Shown one piece after another: positions 1-8,688 of a DNA stretch of 64,000 nucleotides. The notes below the pieces were generated by a model. The model ran no database searches, was not told the DNA's origin, and saw nothing but the letters and a program-made list of their open reading frames with translations. The DNA lies in NCBI RefSeq assembly GCF_002163835.1, contig NZ_CP019331.1, forward strand, positions 310,001-374,000, in the 5' to 3' direction. A program made the position numbers and the translations under genes. The DNA comes from Polaribacter sp. SA4-10 (lineage in GTDB: Bacteria; Bacteroidota; Bacteroidia; Flavobacteriales; Flavobacteriaceae). The stretch's first letter is position 1, and every line of letters starts with the position of its first letter.

Positions 1-490
1 TTTCAGCAATATCATCAAATTGTCCGTTGTCTTTTTCTAAATGATTAAAAACACGTCCCCTACAATAAGGATACCCAAATAAATCTACAAAACCACCAGC
101 AGCACCAGCATATTCAAATTTGGTTTTGTCTTTATAATCTAATATTTTTGGTTGAATAATAGCCGTTTTGTCATCATTCTTAAAAGTATCTAAAATTGGT
201 TTTAACCAATTTTTTGTTACTTCAACATCAGAATTTATAAGGCAAAAAATATCTGCTTCTATCTGTTGTAAAGCATCATTATAACCTTTTGCATAACCAC
301 CATTAATTGTATTCTCTATAATTTTTACTGAAGGAAAAAATTCTTTAACGTACTTTATAGAGGTGTCTGTAGACGCATTATCAGCAACATAAATTTCTGC
401 TTCTTGCAAAGTGAAATTCACGATTGAAGGCAAAAACTGTTCTAAGAGTTTTTGTCCGTTCCAATTTAATATGACAATGGCTGTTTTCAA
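1..490 (-). CDS. Glycosyltransferase family 2, C-terminus cut off by the window edge
   Basis: The reverse strand encodes a protein opening KTAIVILNWNG, the usual start of flavobacterial GT2 enzymes of the rhamnosyltransferase type. It continues with VADNASTDTS (nucleotide-sugar binding), NGGYAKGYNDAL and CLINSDVEV, where the SD(V) Asp sits in the DxD-like position. About 163 residues are visible and the rest lies before base 1. No in-frame ATG exists between the upstream stop and this motif, so TTG at 488-490 is the likely start. It should transfer a sugar from a nucleotide donor to a cell-envelope glycan. The acceptor cannot be told from the sequence. Nothing visible links it to neighbours. 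Confidence 0.85.
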   Translation of the reverse strand, partial: MKTAIVILNWNGQKLLEQFLPSIVNFTLQEAEIYVADNASTDTSIKYVKEFFPSVKIIENTINGGYAKGYNDALQQIEADIFCLINSDVEVTKNWLKPILDTFKNDDKTAIIQPKILDYKDKTKFEYAGAAGGFVDLFGYPYCRGRVFNHLEKDNGQFDDIAE

Positions 491-564
491 GGGTGCGAAT
501 TTACATTTTAATAAATTATTCTCTTATAATTTTTTCTTAATAATAAATGAAGTTTTTTAAATAT

Positions 565-616
565 TGTCAGTTCAAGACAAGTTCTTTTTTAAGAATTTTG
601 TATTGAGAACTGATTT
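565..616. repeat. Palindromic intergenic repeat
   Basis: TCAGTTC at 567-573 and GAACTGA at 607-613 form a perfect 7-bp inverted repeat. Inside it TTCTT (582-586) pairs with AAGAA (591-595). This resembles the short GTTCGAG/GAGAACT palindromes I recall scattered between genes in many Flavobacteriaceae. A related half-site (GTTCAGGACAAGT) lies near 11418. It contains no coding potential. It could form a hairpin in read-through RNA, but there is no T-tract that would make it a convincing terminator. Confidence 0.5.
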
Positions 617-660
617 AGAGTTTATGATTTCTATTAAAAAAGAAGACTACTTCAAAAAAT

Positions 661-686
661 GATTTCTGTTTTCACTGGAATGACAA
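661..686 (+). repeat. Degenerate dispersed repeat (GATTTCTG...GGAATGAC), copy 1
   Basis: A 26-bp stretch running GATTTCTG, a short middle, then GGAATGACAA. It is related to the common element GATTCCTGCC...GGAATGAC found between flavobacterial genes. A second copy lies at 62220-62245 in the opposite orientation. Function is unknown. It sits just outside the stop codon of the gene at 690-1133. Confidence 0.45.
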
Positions 687-689
687 TTA

Positions 690-1133
690 TTATTTATAAT
701 TAGGAACTTCTTTTAAGAAAATATAGGTTTCATTTTTAAAATCCATTTTACAATAAAAATGTTCTAAACCATTGGTAACAATAATAAAATTAGCTTTCAG
801 TTCTAAATTATACCGTGCAATTTGATCAAAAGTATCTTGCGTTATTTTAACTTTAGGCGCCTTGCATTCTACTAATATTTCTGGTTTTCCTTCAGAATTA
901 AAAACTAAAATATCACTTCTTTTTTTTAAATTATTTACTGTAAGTTGCTTTTCTATAGCGATTAATGACGATGGATATTTTTTTTTATCCATTAAAAAGA
1001 GTACAAAATGCTGACGAACCCATTCTTCTGGAGTTAAAACCATATATTTTTTTCTAATTATATCAAAAATAAGCGTCTTATTTTCGTTACTTTTGAGTTT
1101 GAAATTATATGTTGGTAGATTGAGTTTTAGCAT
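690..1133 (-). CDS. Type I restriction HSDR_N-like (PD-(D/E)XK) domain protein
   Basis: A 147-residue protein that matches the N-terminal nuclease-like domain of type I restriction R subunits (HSDR_N_2 family) and has no helicase part. The nuclease-fold signature is visible: an Asp in KRSDILVF, then the Glu and Lys of ILVECKAP, followed by a conserved TFDQIARYN helix. Proteins of this size next to holA are common in Flavobacteriia and are probably not part of a restriction system, since no M or S subunit is nearby. TTG at 1136 is directly followed by ATG at 1133. A TACTTTTG -7 box at 1145-1138 would place transcription at about 1132, so ATG 1133 is favoured and the mRNA may be leaderless. The true substrate is unknown. 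Confidence 0.75.
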   Translation of the reverse strand: MLKLNLPTYNFKLKSNENKTLIFDIIRKKYMVLTPEEWVRQHFVLFLMDKKKYPSSLIAIEKQLTVNNLKKRSDILVFNSEGKPEILVECKAPKVKITQDTFDQIARYNLELKANFIIVTNGLEHFYCKMDFKNETYIFLKEVPNYK

Positions 1134-1137
1134 CAAT

Positions 1138-1145
1138 CAAAAGTA
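1138..1145 (-). promoter_or_regulatory. -7 box for the HSDR_N protein gene
   Basis: The minus strand reads TACTTTTG, an exact TAnnTTTG Bacteroidota -7 element, 4 bases upstream of the ATG at 1133. No clear -33 element is seen in the expected place, which lies inside holA. It implies a leaderless or nearly leaderless message. Confidence 0.5.
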
Positions 1146-1150
1146 AGAAA

Positions 1151-2152
1151 ATGAACGAAATAAGAACGATTGTTTCAGATATTAAAAGTGGAAATATAAA
1201 ACCTATTTATTTTTTAATGGGTGAAGAAGCATATTACATTGATAAAATATCTGATTTTATTGAAGAAAACATCTTAGATGAAGCAGAAAAAGGCTTTAAT
1301 CAACAAGTAATGTATGGTAGAGATGCTACAATTGAAGATATTGTTTCTTCTGCTAAACGGTATCCAATGATGGCAGAAAGACAGGTTCTTATTGTTAAAG
1401 AAGCACAAGATTTAAGTAGAAATATAGAGCAGTTAGTTGCTTATGCAGAAAACCCACAACCAACAACTGTACTCGTTTTAAACTATAAATACAAGAAATT
1501 AGACAAGCGCAAAAAATTGCATAAAGCAATTGCTAAAACGGGTTTAATTTTTGAAAGTAAAAAACTATATGAAAATCAGGTTTCTGATTGGATTAGAAGA
1601 GTTTTAGGCGGTAAAAAATATCAAATTGAGCCAAAAGCAGCTCAAATGTTAGTAGAATTTTTAGGAACTGACTTAAGTAAAATCAGCAATGAATTAGACA
1701 AATTAATGCTGATTCTACCAAAGGAAACTATTATAAATGATCATCATATAGAAGATAATATTGGAATTTCTAAAGATTTTAATAATTTTGAATTAAGAAA
1801 AGCAGTAGGAGAGAAGAATATTTTAAAATCGAATAGAATTATTAACTATTTTGCAGAAAACCCTAAGAATAATCCGTTGGTAATGACTATTTCTTTATTG
1901 AATAGTTTTTTTACACAATTACTAATGTTTCATGGTTTAAAAGATAAATCTAAAAGCTCTGTAGTAAAAGCGTTAGGTGTTAACCCTTATTTTGTTGATG
2001 AATATTTTTTAGCAGGAAGAAATTACCCGATGCGTAAAGTTGCACAAGTAATTGCTTTTTTACGAGATGCAGATGTTAAAAGTAAAGGTGTTGGAGCAAG
2101 CCAATCTGATGAAGATATTTTAAAAGAATTATTATTTAAAATTTTACATTAG
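1151..2152 (+). CDS. holA: DNA polymerase III subunit delta
   Basis: The 333-residue product has the features of the clamp-loader delta subunit. It begins NEIRTIVSDIKSGNIKPIYFLMGEEAYYIDKI, split here as the family's PIYFLMGEE motif and a downstream YPMMAERQVLIVKEAQ segment. It continues with the small lid domain (LGTDLSKISNELDKL) and the C-terminal collar helices. Delta opens the beta sliding clamp during loading in the replisome. The length is normal for the family. It starts only 17 bases from the divergent HSDR_N start, so its promoter must lie within that gene's 5' end. The next gene follows after 48 bases. Confidence 0.93.
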   Translation: MNEIRTIVSDIKSGNIKPIYFLMGEEAYYIDKISDFIEENILDEAEKGFNQQVMYGRDATIEDIVSSAKRYPMMAERQVLIVKEAQDLSRNIEQLVAYAENPQPTTVLVLNYKYKKLDKRKKLHKAIAKTGLIFESKKLYENQVSDWIRRVLGGKKYQIEPKAAQMLVEFLGTDLSKISNELDKLMLILPKETIINDHHIEDNIGISKDFNNFELRKAVGEKNILKSNRIINYFAENPKNNPLVMTISLLNSFFTQLLMFHGLKDKSKSSVVKALGVNPYFVDEYFLAGRNYPMRKVAQVIAFLRDADVKSKGVGASQSDEDILKELLFKILH

Positions 2153-2192
2153 AATCAAACTTAAAATTGTTCTACAAACCCAACGCTTTATC

Positions 2193-2200
2193 TATCTTTG
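2193..2200 (+). promoter_or_regulatory. -7 box upstream of HMG-CoA lyase gene
   Basis: TATCTTTG is an exact TAnnTTTG match. A TTG at 2167-2169 could serve as the -33 element, although the 23-bp spacing is slightly long. Transcription would start close to 2206, at or next to the ATG at 2207, which suggests a leaderless message starting there instead of at ATG 2201. Confidence 0.5.
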
Positions 2201-3064
2201 ATGACAATGAACAAAAAAGTCAAAATTATAGAATGCCCCCGTGATGCAATGCAAGGAATAAAATCTCATTTTATTTCTACAGAAAAAAAAGCGTTGTACA
2301 TAAATTCTTTATTAAAAGTTGGTTTTGATACCATTGATTTTGGCAGTTTTGTATCGCCAAAGGCAATTCCGCAAATGCGAGATACAGCAGATGTTTTAGC
2401 AAAACTAGACTTATCTAGAACGAACAGTAAATTGTTAGCAATTATAGCAAATGTTCGTGGCGCAAATGATGCTTCTAAATTTGAAGAAATCGATTATTTA
2501 GGGTATCCTTTTTCTATTTCAGAGAATTTTCAAATGCGTAATACGCACAAAACAATAAAAGAATCTATAGAAGCTTTAGATCAAATTTTAACAATTGCAG
2601 ATAAAACGAACAAAGAAGTTGTTGCCTATTTATCTATGGGATTTGGAAATCCTTATGGAGATCCTTGGAATGTGGAAATAGTAGGTGAGTGGACAGAAAA
2701 ATTGTCTAAAATGGGTGTAAAAATATTATCACTTTCAGATACCGTTGGAAGTTCTACACCAAAAGTAATAGATTATTTATTTTCTAATTTAATTTCACAG
2801 TATCCAGAGATAGAATTTGGTGCACATTTGCATACAACTCCAGATAAATGGCACGAAAAAGTGGATGCAGCTTATAAAGCAGGTTGTTTGCGTTTTGATG
2901 GAGCAATAAAAGGGTATGGAGGTTGCCCAATGGCAAAAGACGACTTAACTGGTAATATGCCAACCGAAAAATTAGTATCCTATTTTACAGCGCAAAAAGT
3001 AGAGACTGGAATAAAGCCGATGAGTTTTGAAAGCGCTTACAACAAAGCTTTGGAGGTTTTTTAA
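2201..3064 (+). CDS. mvaB: Hydroxymethylglutaryl-CoA lyase
   Basis: This is a TIM-barrel enzyme of the HMGL-like family. It cleaves 3-hydroxy-3-methylglutaryl-CoA into acetoacetate and acetyl-CoA in the last step of leucine breakdown. The N-terminal VKIIECPRDAMQG carries the substrate-binding Arg-Asp pair, GAHLHTT supplies the metal-binding histidines, and KGYGGCPMAKDD holds the catalytic Cys of the signature loop. The length (286-288 residues) is normal for the bacterial family. ATG at 2201 and ATG at 2207 are both possible and TTG 2198 is unlikely. The -7 box at 2193-2200 favours 2207. The lipoprotein nucleotidase gene follows 9 bases later and may be cotranscribed. Confidence 0.92.
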   Translation: MTMNKKVKIIECPRDAMQGIKSHFISTEKKALYINSLLKVGFDTIDFGSFVSPKAIPQMRDTADVLAKLDLSRTNSKLLAIIANVRGANDASKFEEIDYLGYPFSISENFQMRNTHKTIKESIEALDQILTIADKTNKEVVAYLSMGFGNPYGDPWNVEIVGEWTEKLSKMGVKILSLSDTVGSSTPKVIDYLFSNLISQYPEIEFGAHLHTTPDKWHEKVDAAYKAGCLRFDGAIKGYGGCPMAKDDLTGNMPTEKLVSYFTAQKVETGIKPMSFESAYNKALEVF

Positions 3065-3073
3065 ATCAAAAAA

Positions 3074-4600
3074 ATGAAAAATTTTAAATCACTTTTATAT
3101 CTATTATTAGTAGCATTGCTAATTTCTTGTTCAACTACAAAAAAAGTTGATAAACAAGATGATGGAAAAATTAACTTCACTTTTTTACAGGTAAATGATG
3201 TGTATGAAATTGCCCCAATACAAGGAGGTAAGTTTGGTGGAATGGCAAGAGTAGAAAAGGTTCATAAAGAATTATTAAAAGAGAACCCAAATACAATGTT
3301 GGTAATTGCTGGTGATTTTTTGAATCCGTCTTTATTAGGAACGGTCAAATATAATGGAGAAAGAATTCGTGGTAAACAAATGATTGAAGTAATGAATGCA
3401 ATGAATTTTGATTTAGCTGTGTTTGGTAATCATGAATTTGATTTAGGTAAAAACGATTTACAAAAGCGATTAAATGAAAGTAACTTTAATTGGGTTGCAG
3501 GAAATACAAAACTGAAAACAAAAGAAAAATCAGTCCCTTTTTATAAAGAAAAAAATGGTAAACAATTCCCAATTCCAGAAACATATATTAAAGAGTTTAC
3601 AGATGCTGATGGGACAAAAATAAAAGTAGGTTTTATAAATGTTTGTATTTCTTCAAACCCAAAAGAATATGTAGAATATGGGAACACATTAATTAAAGCA
3701 AAAACATCCTATAATGCTTTAAAAGAGAAGGTTGATGTTGTTATTGGTTTAACACATGTAAAAGTTTCTACCGATATAAAAATTGCAAAAATATTACCAA
3801 ATGTACCTTTAATTATGGGAGGACATGAACATACAAACATGCTAATTCCTGTTGGTAACTCTTTTGTAGCAAAAGCAGATGCAAATGCAAAGACCGTTTA
3901 TATTCATAGAATTTCATTTGATACAAAAACAAAAAAAGCAATTGTAGCATCAGAATTGAAAGTAATAAATGAAAATATAAAGTCTGATGAAAAAGTAGGA
4001 GCAATTGTTGATAAATGGCAAACAATCTTAAAAACTCAGATAAAAAATATTATTCCAAATCCAGATGAAATAATTTACACAGCAAAGATTCCTTTAGACG
4101 CAAGAGATACTCCAATTAGAAGTATACAAACAAATATGGGAAAACTTATAACAGCATCAATGTCTTTTGCTTTTGATGATAAAGTAGATTGTGCTTTGGT
4201 AAATGGTGGTTCTATTAGAATTGATGATCAATTGGAAGGTGCTATTAATGCTGTAGATATTTTTAGAGTTTTGCCTTATGGAGGTGCAATTTTAAAGACA
4301 GAATTAAAAGGAAGTTTATTAAAAAGAGTTTTAGATTTTGGATTAAAAGCAGCAGGAACAGGAGCATACTTGCAAAGACATAATATTTCTTTAGATAACG
4401 GAGTTTGGAAAATTAATAATCAAGATATTAATCTTGATAAAGTGTATACAGTTGCTTTTTCAGATTATCTTTTAAAAGGTTTTGATATTCCTTTTTTATC
4501 TGATAAAAGTGATGGAGTTTTTAAAATCTATACCCCAAGAGAAACCGAGTTAGCTTTTGATATTAGAAAAGCAGTAATTGCTTATTTAAAAACGAAATAA
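3074..4600 (+). CDS. Lipoprotein 5'-nucleotidase / UshA-family metallophosphoesterase
   Basis: The protein has 508 residues. A hydrophobic N-terminus ending LLISC gives a lipobox with Cys19, so a lipid-anchored envelope protein is expected. The calcineurin-like phosphoesterase half shows the metal ligands in LQVNDVYE, IAGDFLNPS, FGNHEFDLG, GLTHVKV and GGHEHTNM. The C-terminal 5'-nucleotidase half shows ALVNGGSIR and the substrate-stacking region near DIFRVLPYGG. It probably dephosphorylates extracellular nucleotides (or 2',3'-cyclic nucleotides) to salvage phosphate and nucleosides. The exact substrate is uncertain. A strong hairpin follows the stop codon. Confidence 0.88.
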   Translation: MKNFKSLLYLLLVALLISCSTTKKVDKQDDGKINFTFLQVNDVYEIAPIQGGKFGGMARVEKVHKELLKENPNTMLVIAGDFLNPSLLGTVKYNGERIRGKQMIEVMNAMNFDLAVFGNHEFDLGKNDLQKRLNESNFNWVAGNTKLKTKEKSVPFYKEKNGKQFPIPETYIKEFTDADGTKIKVGFINVCISSNPKEYVEYGNTLIKAKTSYNALKEKVDVVIGLTHVKVSTDIKIAKILPNVPLIMGGHEHTNMLIPVGNSFVAKADANAKTVYIHRISFDTKTKKAIVASELKVINENIKSDEKVGAIVDKWQTILKTQIKNIIPNPDEIIYTAKIPLDARDTPIRSIQTNMGKLITASMSFAFDDKVDCALVNGGSIRIDDQLEGAINAVDIFRVLPYGGAILKTELKGSLLKRVLDFGLKAAGTGAYLQRHNISLDNGVWKINNQDINLDKVYTVAFSDYLLKGFDIPFLSDKSDGVFKIYTPRETELAFDIRKAVIAYLKTK

Positions 4601-4631
4601 AAAAAGAGCACTTATTTAAGTGCTCTTTATA
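4601..4631. terminator. Bidirectional terminator between convergent genes
   Basis: AGAGCACTTA at 4605-4614 pairs perfectly with TAAGTGCTCT at 4617-4626 around a 2-base loop. A-runs lie to the left and T-rich sequence to the right, so it can act for both the nucleotidase gene (+) and the TonB receptor gene (-). Confidence 0.85.
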
Positions 4632-4648
4632 ATTATAAGAAGAATTTA

Positions 4649-6880
4649 CTAGAATTTAAATTCTAATCCTCCATAAATTCCAAATGGATGTCCTGGTCTT
4701 AAACCAGCAGGAACCCTTGAAACGGCGTAGGTATTGTCTAATAGATTGATGATATTCGCTGTTATATTCAGCTTTTTATTTACAAAATATTTAGCAGAGA
4801 AATCTGCGATGAAGTTAGAAGCTACTTTTTCAGTTTTGGCAATCGTTCCAGTTCCTGCCAGCGTTCTAAATTCACCATTATATCTTCCGGATAAATTTAT
4901 TTCAAAGTCATTGTGCTCAAGTGAAATCGTAGTATTTAGTTGGTGTCTTGGAAGGTATGGCATTTGGTCACCTTTAGAGACAGTACCCCACAAGCCATCA
5001 TCACTTCCAAAACTATTTTGAAATGCTGAGTTGGTAAAAGTGTATCCAAAAGAAAGAGGGATAGATAGTTTTGAATTTTCTGAAGCGATATTGTAATTTA
5101 ATAACACTTCAATTCCGTTTACATTAACCTCACCTGCATTAAACAACTCTAAAGAGCCTGTTCCTCCAGTTGCTGCTAAATCACTTCCCAAAAGGTTTGA
5201 ATAGTCATTAAAAAAACCAACAACTTCTCCTTTTAATTTTCCGAGATTAAAACGAGTACCAAACTCATAATTGATACTTTCTTCCGGTTCTTGCCCGTTT
5301 TGATTTCCAGGAGGAGAGAATCCTTTGTGTATTCCACCAAATAAAGAGAAATCATTATTAAATTTGTAGTTTGTGCCCATTCCAGGAATAAAAATAGCCA
5401 CTGAATTCTCTCTTGTCGCTAAATTAATACCTCCTCTTTTTACATCATTCTTCCCAAAATCTTCTCTCTTTAAGGTGATGTTCTCATATCTAACTCCCGG
5501 TGTAAACGTCCAGTTATTGTATTTTAATTTATAGGTCAGGTAAGATGCAAAGGCGGTAGCACTTGCAATTCTATTTGCATCTGTTCCGGGAACTCCTGCT
5601 GTGGTTAAGTCAAGGGTACTATTGTTTGAGATACGGTACTTATCTACCCATTGAAAGCGATCTTCCTCGTCATAATGTGCGCGAAAACCAATTTCTAAAT
5701 CATGAAAAGCATCGCCTTTATACCAGTGATAGTCTAATTTTGTTTGAATCCCTTGCGCATAATACTTTCTATTGTTAGCCTTTATACCCAAAGCATCTGC
5801 ATCCGAATTTACGGATCCATTTACGATAGAGAAATGATCTGCTAGGGTAGTTGGATCGCTTAAGATAGCTGCAATAGATTTCTTGTTTCCATCAAAAGTA
5901 ACATCATTTAATTTGTACCAATTTCTAGAAAAATTATTCTGATAAGCCGTGGTAGTAATGTGCAAGTTTTTTGTGAATTCTAACGAGTGACTTAGCACGT
6001 ACTGTGTGTGATCTGTAGTCATTTTATCATTATTCGAAGCAGCATATCGATCAAATGGATTGCTGTTAAAATCTGCTTCAGACAGCCCTAAATAGGTTTC
6101 ATTACCCACTTCGTCTGAATATTGAAATTTAAAAGTCAAAGATTGTTGTATCGCAGCTGAAGGGAATAAATTCACTTTGAATTTTGCAACAACGTCATTT
6201 TTATTAAAGCCGGTATTTTTTCCACTAGGTAGTGTTTTGAATCCGTCAGAACCATAGTTTAAGTACTCTAATACATAGCCAAATGTGCTGTTTTCGCCAC
6301 CAATTTTAGCATGTAACTGATTCGAATTAAAACTACCATAACTTGCACGTACCTTTCCACCAAACTCCGATGGTATTTGTGCTGATATCATATTAATAGC
6401 ACCACCAGTTGTAGAGGGGCCATATTGTACTTGGCTACTTCCTTTTAAAACCTCTATAGCTTCCATTCTTGCAATGGTAGGAAAGTAATACGCTGCTGAA
6501 GCAGAGTAGGGCGCAGGTGCAATTAATATGCCGTCTTCCATTAATGTAATTTTAGAACTTCTTTCAGGAGAGGTTCCTCTTAAGCTGATATTTGGTCGCA
6601 GTCCAAAACCATCTTCTTCATAAATACTAACTCCAGGAACAGTACCTAAAATACGATTTACATCTGTAAAACTAAATTTCTGTAATTCTTTTGGAGAAAG
6701 ATAGTACGCGGAACCTGTTCTGTGTTTGGCTACATATTTATTTCCAAAAATCACATTTGTTGAAATAATAATTTCATCTAATTTTTGAATAGAGTCTAGA
6801 GCTCCTTGTTGTTTATCTGTCTGTTGTGCGCTTAATAAGCTGGTGAATAAAGCAGTTACTGCTAGAATTTGCTTGTTCAT
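4649..6880 (-). CDS. FecA-like TonB-dependent receptor
   Basis: The protein has 743 residues with a signal peptide (KQILAVTALFTSLLSAQ), a plug domain and a 22-strand barrel ending GGLEFKF. The plug segment RGTSPERSSKITLMEDG, followed by IAPAPYSASAAYYFP, is characteristic of the FecA (ferric citrate/siderophore) group. The N-terminal FecR-signalling domain is absent and no fecI/fecR pair is adjacent, so it is probably a plain importer. The Leu/Ile-poor, relatively GC-rich coding differs somewhat from its neighbours, which may mean transfer. Two copies of TTATTTAGAATAA flank its promoter and may be a metal-repressor operator. Substrate is inferred, not shown. Confidence 0.87.
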   Translation of the reverse strand: MNKQILAVTALFTSLLSAQQTDKQQGALDSIQKLDEIIISTNVIFGNKYVAKHRTGSAYYLSPKELQKFSFTDVNRILGTVPGVSIYEEDGFGLRPNISLRGTSPERSSKITLMEDGILIAPAPYSASAAYYFPTIARMEAIEVLKGSSQVQYGPSTTGGAINMISAQIPSEFGGKVRASYGSFNSNQLHAKIGGENSTFGYVLEYLNYGSDGFKTLPSGKNTGFNKNDVVAKFKVNLFPSAAIQQSLTFKFQYSDEVGNETYLGLSEADFNSNPFDRYAASNNDKMTTDHTQYVLSHSLEFTKNLHITTTAYQNNFSRNWYKLNDVTFDGNKKSIAAILSDPTTLADHFSIVNGSVNSDADALGIKANNRKYYAQGIQTKLDYHWYKGDAFHDLEIGFRAHYDEEDRFQWVDKYRISNNSTLDLTTAGVPGTDANRIASATAFASYLTYKLKYNNWTFTPGVRYENITLKREDFGKNDVKRGGINLATRENSVAIFIPGMGTNYKFNNDFSLFGGIHKGFSPPGNQNGQEPEESINYEFGTRFNLGKLKGEVVGFFNDYSNLLGSDLAATGGTGSLELFNAGEVNVNGIEVLLNYNIASENSKLSIPLSFGYTFTNSAFQNSFGSDDGLWGTVSKGDQMPYLPRHQLNTTISLEHNDFEINLSGRYNGEFRTLAGTGTIAKTEKVASNFIADFSAKYFVNKKLNITANIINLLDNTYAVSRVPAGLRPGHPFGIYGGLEFKF

Positions 6881-6893
6881 TTATTTAGAATAA
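6881..6893. promoter_or_regulatory. Candidate operator half, copy 1 (TTATTTAGAATAA)
   Basis: This 13-mer sits directly upstream of the receptor's ATG, downstream of the predicted transcription start. It lies in the dyad ATTTA-N9-TAAAT. An identical 13-mer occurs at 6953-6965. Iron-dependent repressor binding is an inference from position and from the receptor type. Confidence 0.4.
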
Positions 6894-6918
6894 TTATAAA
6901 TAGATTTATTTTCGAGTG

Positions 6919-6950
6919 CAAAAATACAACCTCTTTTGTATAAATTCAAA
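6919..6950 (-). promoter_or_regulatory. Promoter of the FecA-like receptor
   Basis: On the minus strand TTTG (6950-6947) is followed by 20 bases and then TATTTTTG (6926-6919). This matches the -33/-7 consensus of Bacteroidota housekeeping promoters with good spacing. Transcription should start near 6912, giving a leader of about 30 bases that contains operator copy 1. Confidence 0.65.
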
Positions 6951-6952
6951 GC

Positions 6953-6965
6953 TTATTTAGAATAA
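6953..6965. promoter_or_regulatory. Candidate operator half, copy 2 (TTATTTAGAATAA)
   Basis: Exact second copy of the 13-mer at 6881-6893, placed immediately upstream of the -33 element. The two copies bracket the promoter at a distance of 72 bases. Confidence 0.4.
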
Positions 6966-7100
6966 ATAAAAATAAAATCATAAGTAACTAATTATTAAAT
7001 TGTTATAAATAAATTTTAACATTTAAAATTATTTAATAAATCTTTTTTTATTGATTCACAATGACTATAAATAAAACACAATAAATTCATATATAAATTG

Positions 7101-7108
7101 TAAATTTG
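7101..7108 (+). promoter_or_regulatory. -7 box of guaB
   Basis: TAAATTTG fits TAnnTTTG exactly. It places the start of transcription near 7114, which is downstream of the upstream in-frame ATG at 7110 and so supports ATG 7134 as the guaB start. Confidence 0.55.
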
Positions 7109-7133
7109 CATGCAATTATACTTTAATTGCAAC

Positions 7134-8609
7134 ATGACAGCACACAACAACAAAATTATAGGTGAAGGATTAACATACGATGATGTTTTATTAATCCCCG
7201 CTTTTTCAGATGTACTTCCAAGAGAAGTAAGTATTCAAACAAAATTTACTAGAAATATTACTATTAACGTTCCAATAGTTTCCGCAGCTATGGATACTGT
7301 TACAGAATCTGCTTTAGCAATTGCTATGGCAAGAGAAGGTGGTATTGGAGTTCTACATAAAAATATGACGATTGAGCAACAAGCTCGAGAAGTTAGAAAA
7401 GTGAAACGTGCAGAAAGTGGAATGATTTTAGATCCTGTAACTTTACCTTTAACAGCAGTAGTGTTTGATGCGAAAGCAAATATGAAGGAGCATAGTATTG
7501 GAGGAATTCCTATTGTTGATGATAAAGGAATTTTAAAAGGTATTGTTACCAATAGAGATTTACGTTTTGAGCATAATAACCAAAGACCAATTGTAGAAGT
7601 AATGACTAGCGAAAATCTAGTTACTGCTGCTGTTGGAACTTCTTTAAATGATGCAGAAAAAATTCTTCAGAATTATAAAATTGAAAAACTTTTAATTGTT
7701 GATGAAGATTATAAGTTAAAAGGATTAATTACATTTAGAGATATTACAAAAGTTACTCAGAAACCAATTGCAAATAAAGATACTTTTGGTAGATTAAGAG
7801 TTGCAGCTGCTTTAGGTGTTACTTCAGACGCAGTTGAAAGAGCAGAAGCTTTGGTAAATGCAGGTGTAGATGCTGTAATTATAGATACAGCTCATGGGCA
7901 TACAAAAGGAGTAGTTACTGTTTTAAAACAAGTAAAAGCTAAGTTTCCAAATTTAGATGTGGTAGTGGGTAATATTGCAACAGGAGCTGCCGCTAAATAT
8001 TTAGTTGAAGCTGGAGCCGATGCAGTAAAAGTAGGAATTGGACCTGGTTCTATTTGTACAACAAGAATTGTAGCTGGAGTTGGTTTTCCTCAATTCTCTG
8101 CAGTTTTAGAAGTAGCAGCAGCTATAAAAGGAAGTGGAGTTCCTGTAATTGCAGATGGAGGAATTAGATATACAGGAGACATACCAAAAGCAATTGCTGC
8201 TGGAGCAGATTGTGTTATGTTAGGTTCTTTATTAGCAGGAACAAAAGAATCTCCTGGAGAAACAATTATCTATGAAGGTAGAAAATTTAAATCTTATAGA
8301 GGAATGGGTTCTGTGGAAGCTATGAAAGAAGGTTCTAAAGACAGATATTTTCAAGATGTTGAAGCGGATATTAAAAAGTTAGTTCCAGAAGGAATTGTAG
8401 GTCGTGTTCCTTATAAAGGAGATTTAGATGAAAGTATTCATCAATTTATTGGTGGTTTACGCGCAGGAATGGGGTATTGTGGAGCAAAAGATGTTGAAAC
8501 TTTAAAAGAAACTGGGCAGTTTATTAGAATTACTGCAAGTGGAATTAACGAAAGTCACCCACACGATGTTGCAATTACTAAAGAAGCACCTAATTATAGT
8601 AGAAGATAA
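7134..8609 (+). CDS. guaB: Inosine-5'-monophosphate dehydrogenase
   Basis: This enzyme oxidises IMP to XMP with NAD+ in guanine nucleotide synthesis. The product is 491 residues, the normal length. The TIM barrel starts [13 protein letters not shown]. Two CBS domains are inserted at about residues 95-205. The catalytic loop [10 protein letters not shown] carries the active-site Cys, and the flap holds RGMGSVEAM and GRVPYKG. An in-frame ATG at 7110 would add 8 residues (MQLYFNCN) not typical of the family and lies at or before the predicted transcription start, so ATG 7134 is chosen. A hairpin terminator follows, so the gene is probably monocistronic. Confidence 0.96.
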   Translation: MTAHNNKIIGEGLTYDDVLLIPAFSDVLPREVSIQTKFTRNITINVPIVSAAMDTVTESALAIAMAREGGIGVLHKNMTIEQQAREVRKVKRAESGMILDPVTLPLTAVVFDAKANMKEHSIGGIPIVDDKGILKGIVTNRDLRFEHNNQRPIVEVMTSENLVTAAVGTSLNDAEKILQNYKIEKLLIVDEDYKLKGLITFRDITKVTQKPIANKDTFGRLRVAAALGVTSDAVERAEALVNAGVDAVIIDTAHGHTKGVVTVLKQVKAKFPNLDVVVGNIATGAAAKYLVEAGADAVKVGIGPGSICTTRIVAGVGFPQFSAVLEVAAAIKGSGVPVIADGGIRYTGDIPKAIAAGADCVMLGSLLAGTKESPGETIIYEGRKFKSYRGMGSVEAMKEGSKDRYFQDVEADIKKLVPEGIVGRVPYKGDLDESIHQFIGGLRAGMGYCGAKDVETLKETGQFIRITASGINESHPHDVAITKEAPNYSRR

Positions 8610-8630
8610 TATTTTACATATTTAAAAAAT

Positions 8631-8659
8631 AAAAAACCGAGCTTTTGCTCGGTTTTTTT
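8631..8659 (+). terminator. Rho-independent terminator of guaB
   Basis: CCGAGC (8637-8642), loop TTTT, GCTCGG (8647-8652), then seven T. It is a textbook stem-loop with a T-tract, 28 bases after the guaB stop. Confidence 0.92.
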
Positions 8660-8688
8660 GTGGAATATATTTGAAATTTTCTGAAGGT

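Noticed and set aside
690..1133. Part of a restriction-modification system
   Set aside because: Only the HSDR_N-like domain is present; helicase, specificity and methylase genes are absent and the neighbour is holA.
7110..7133. Upstream ATG as the guaB start
   Set aside because: It adds residues not seen in the family and lies at or before the transcription start predicted from the TAAATTTG box.
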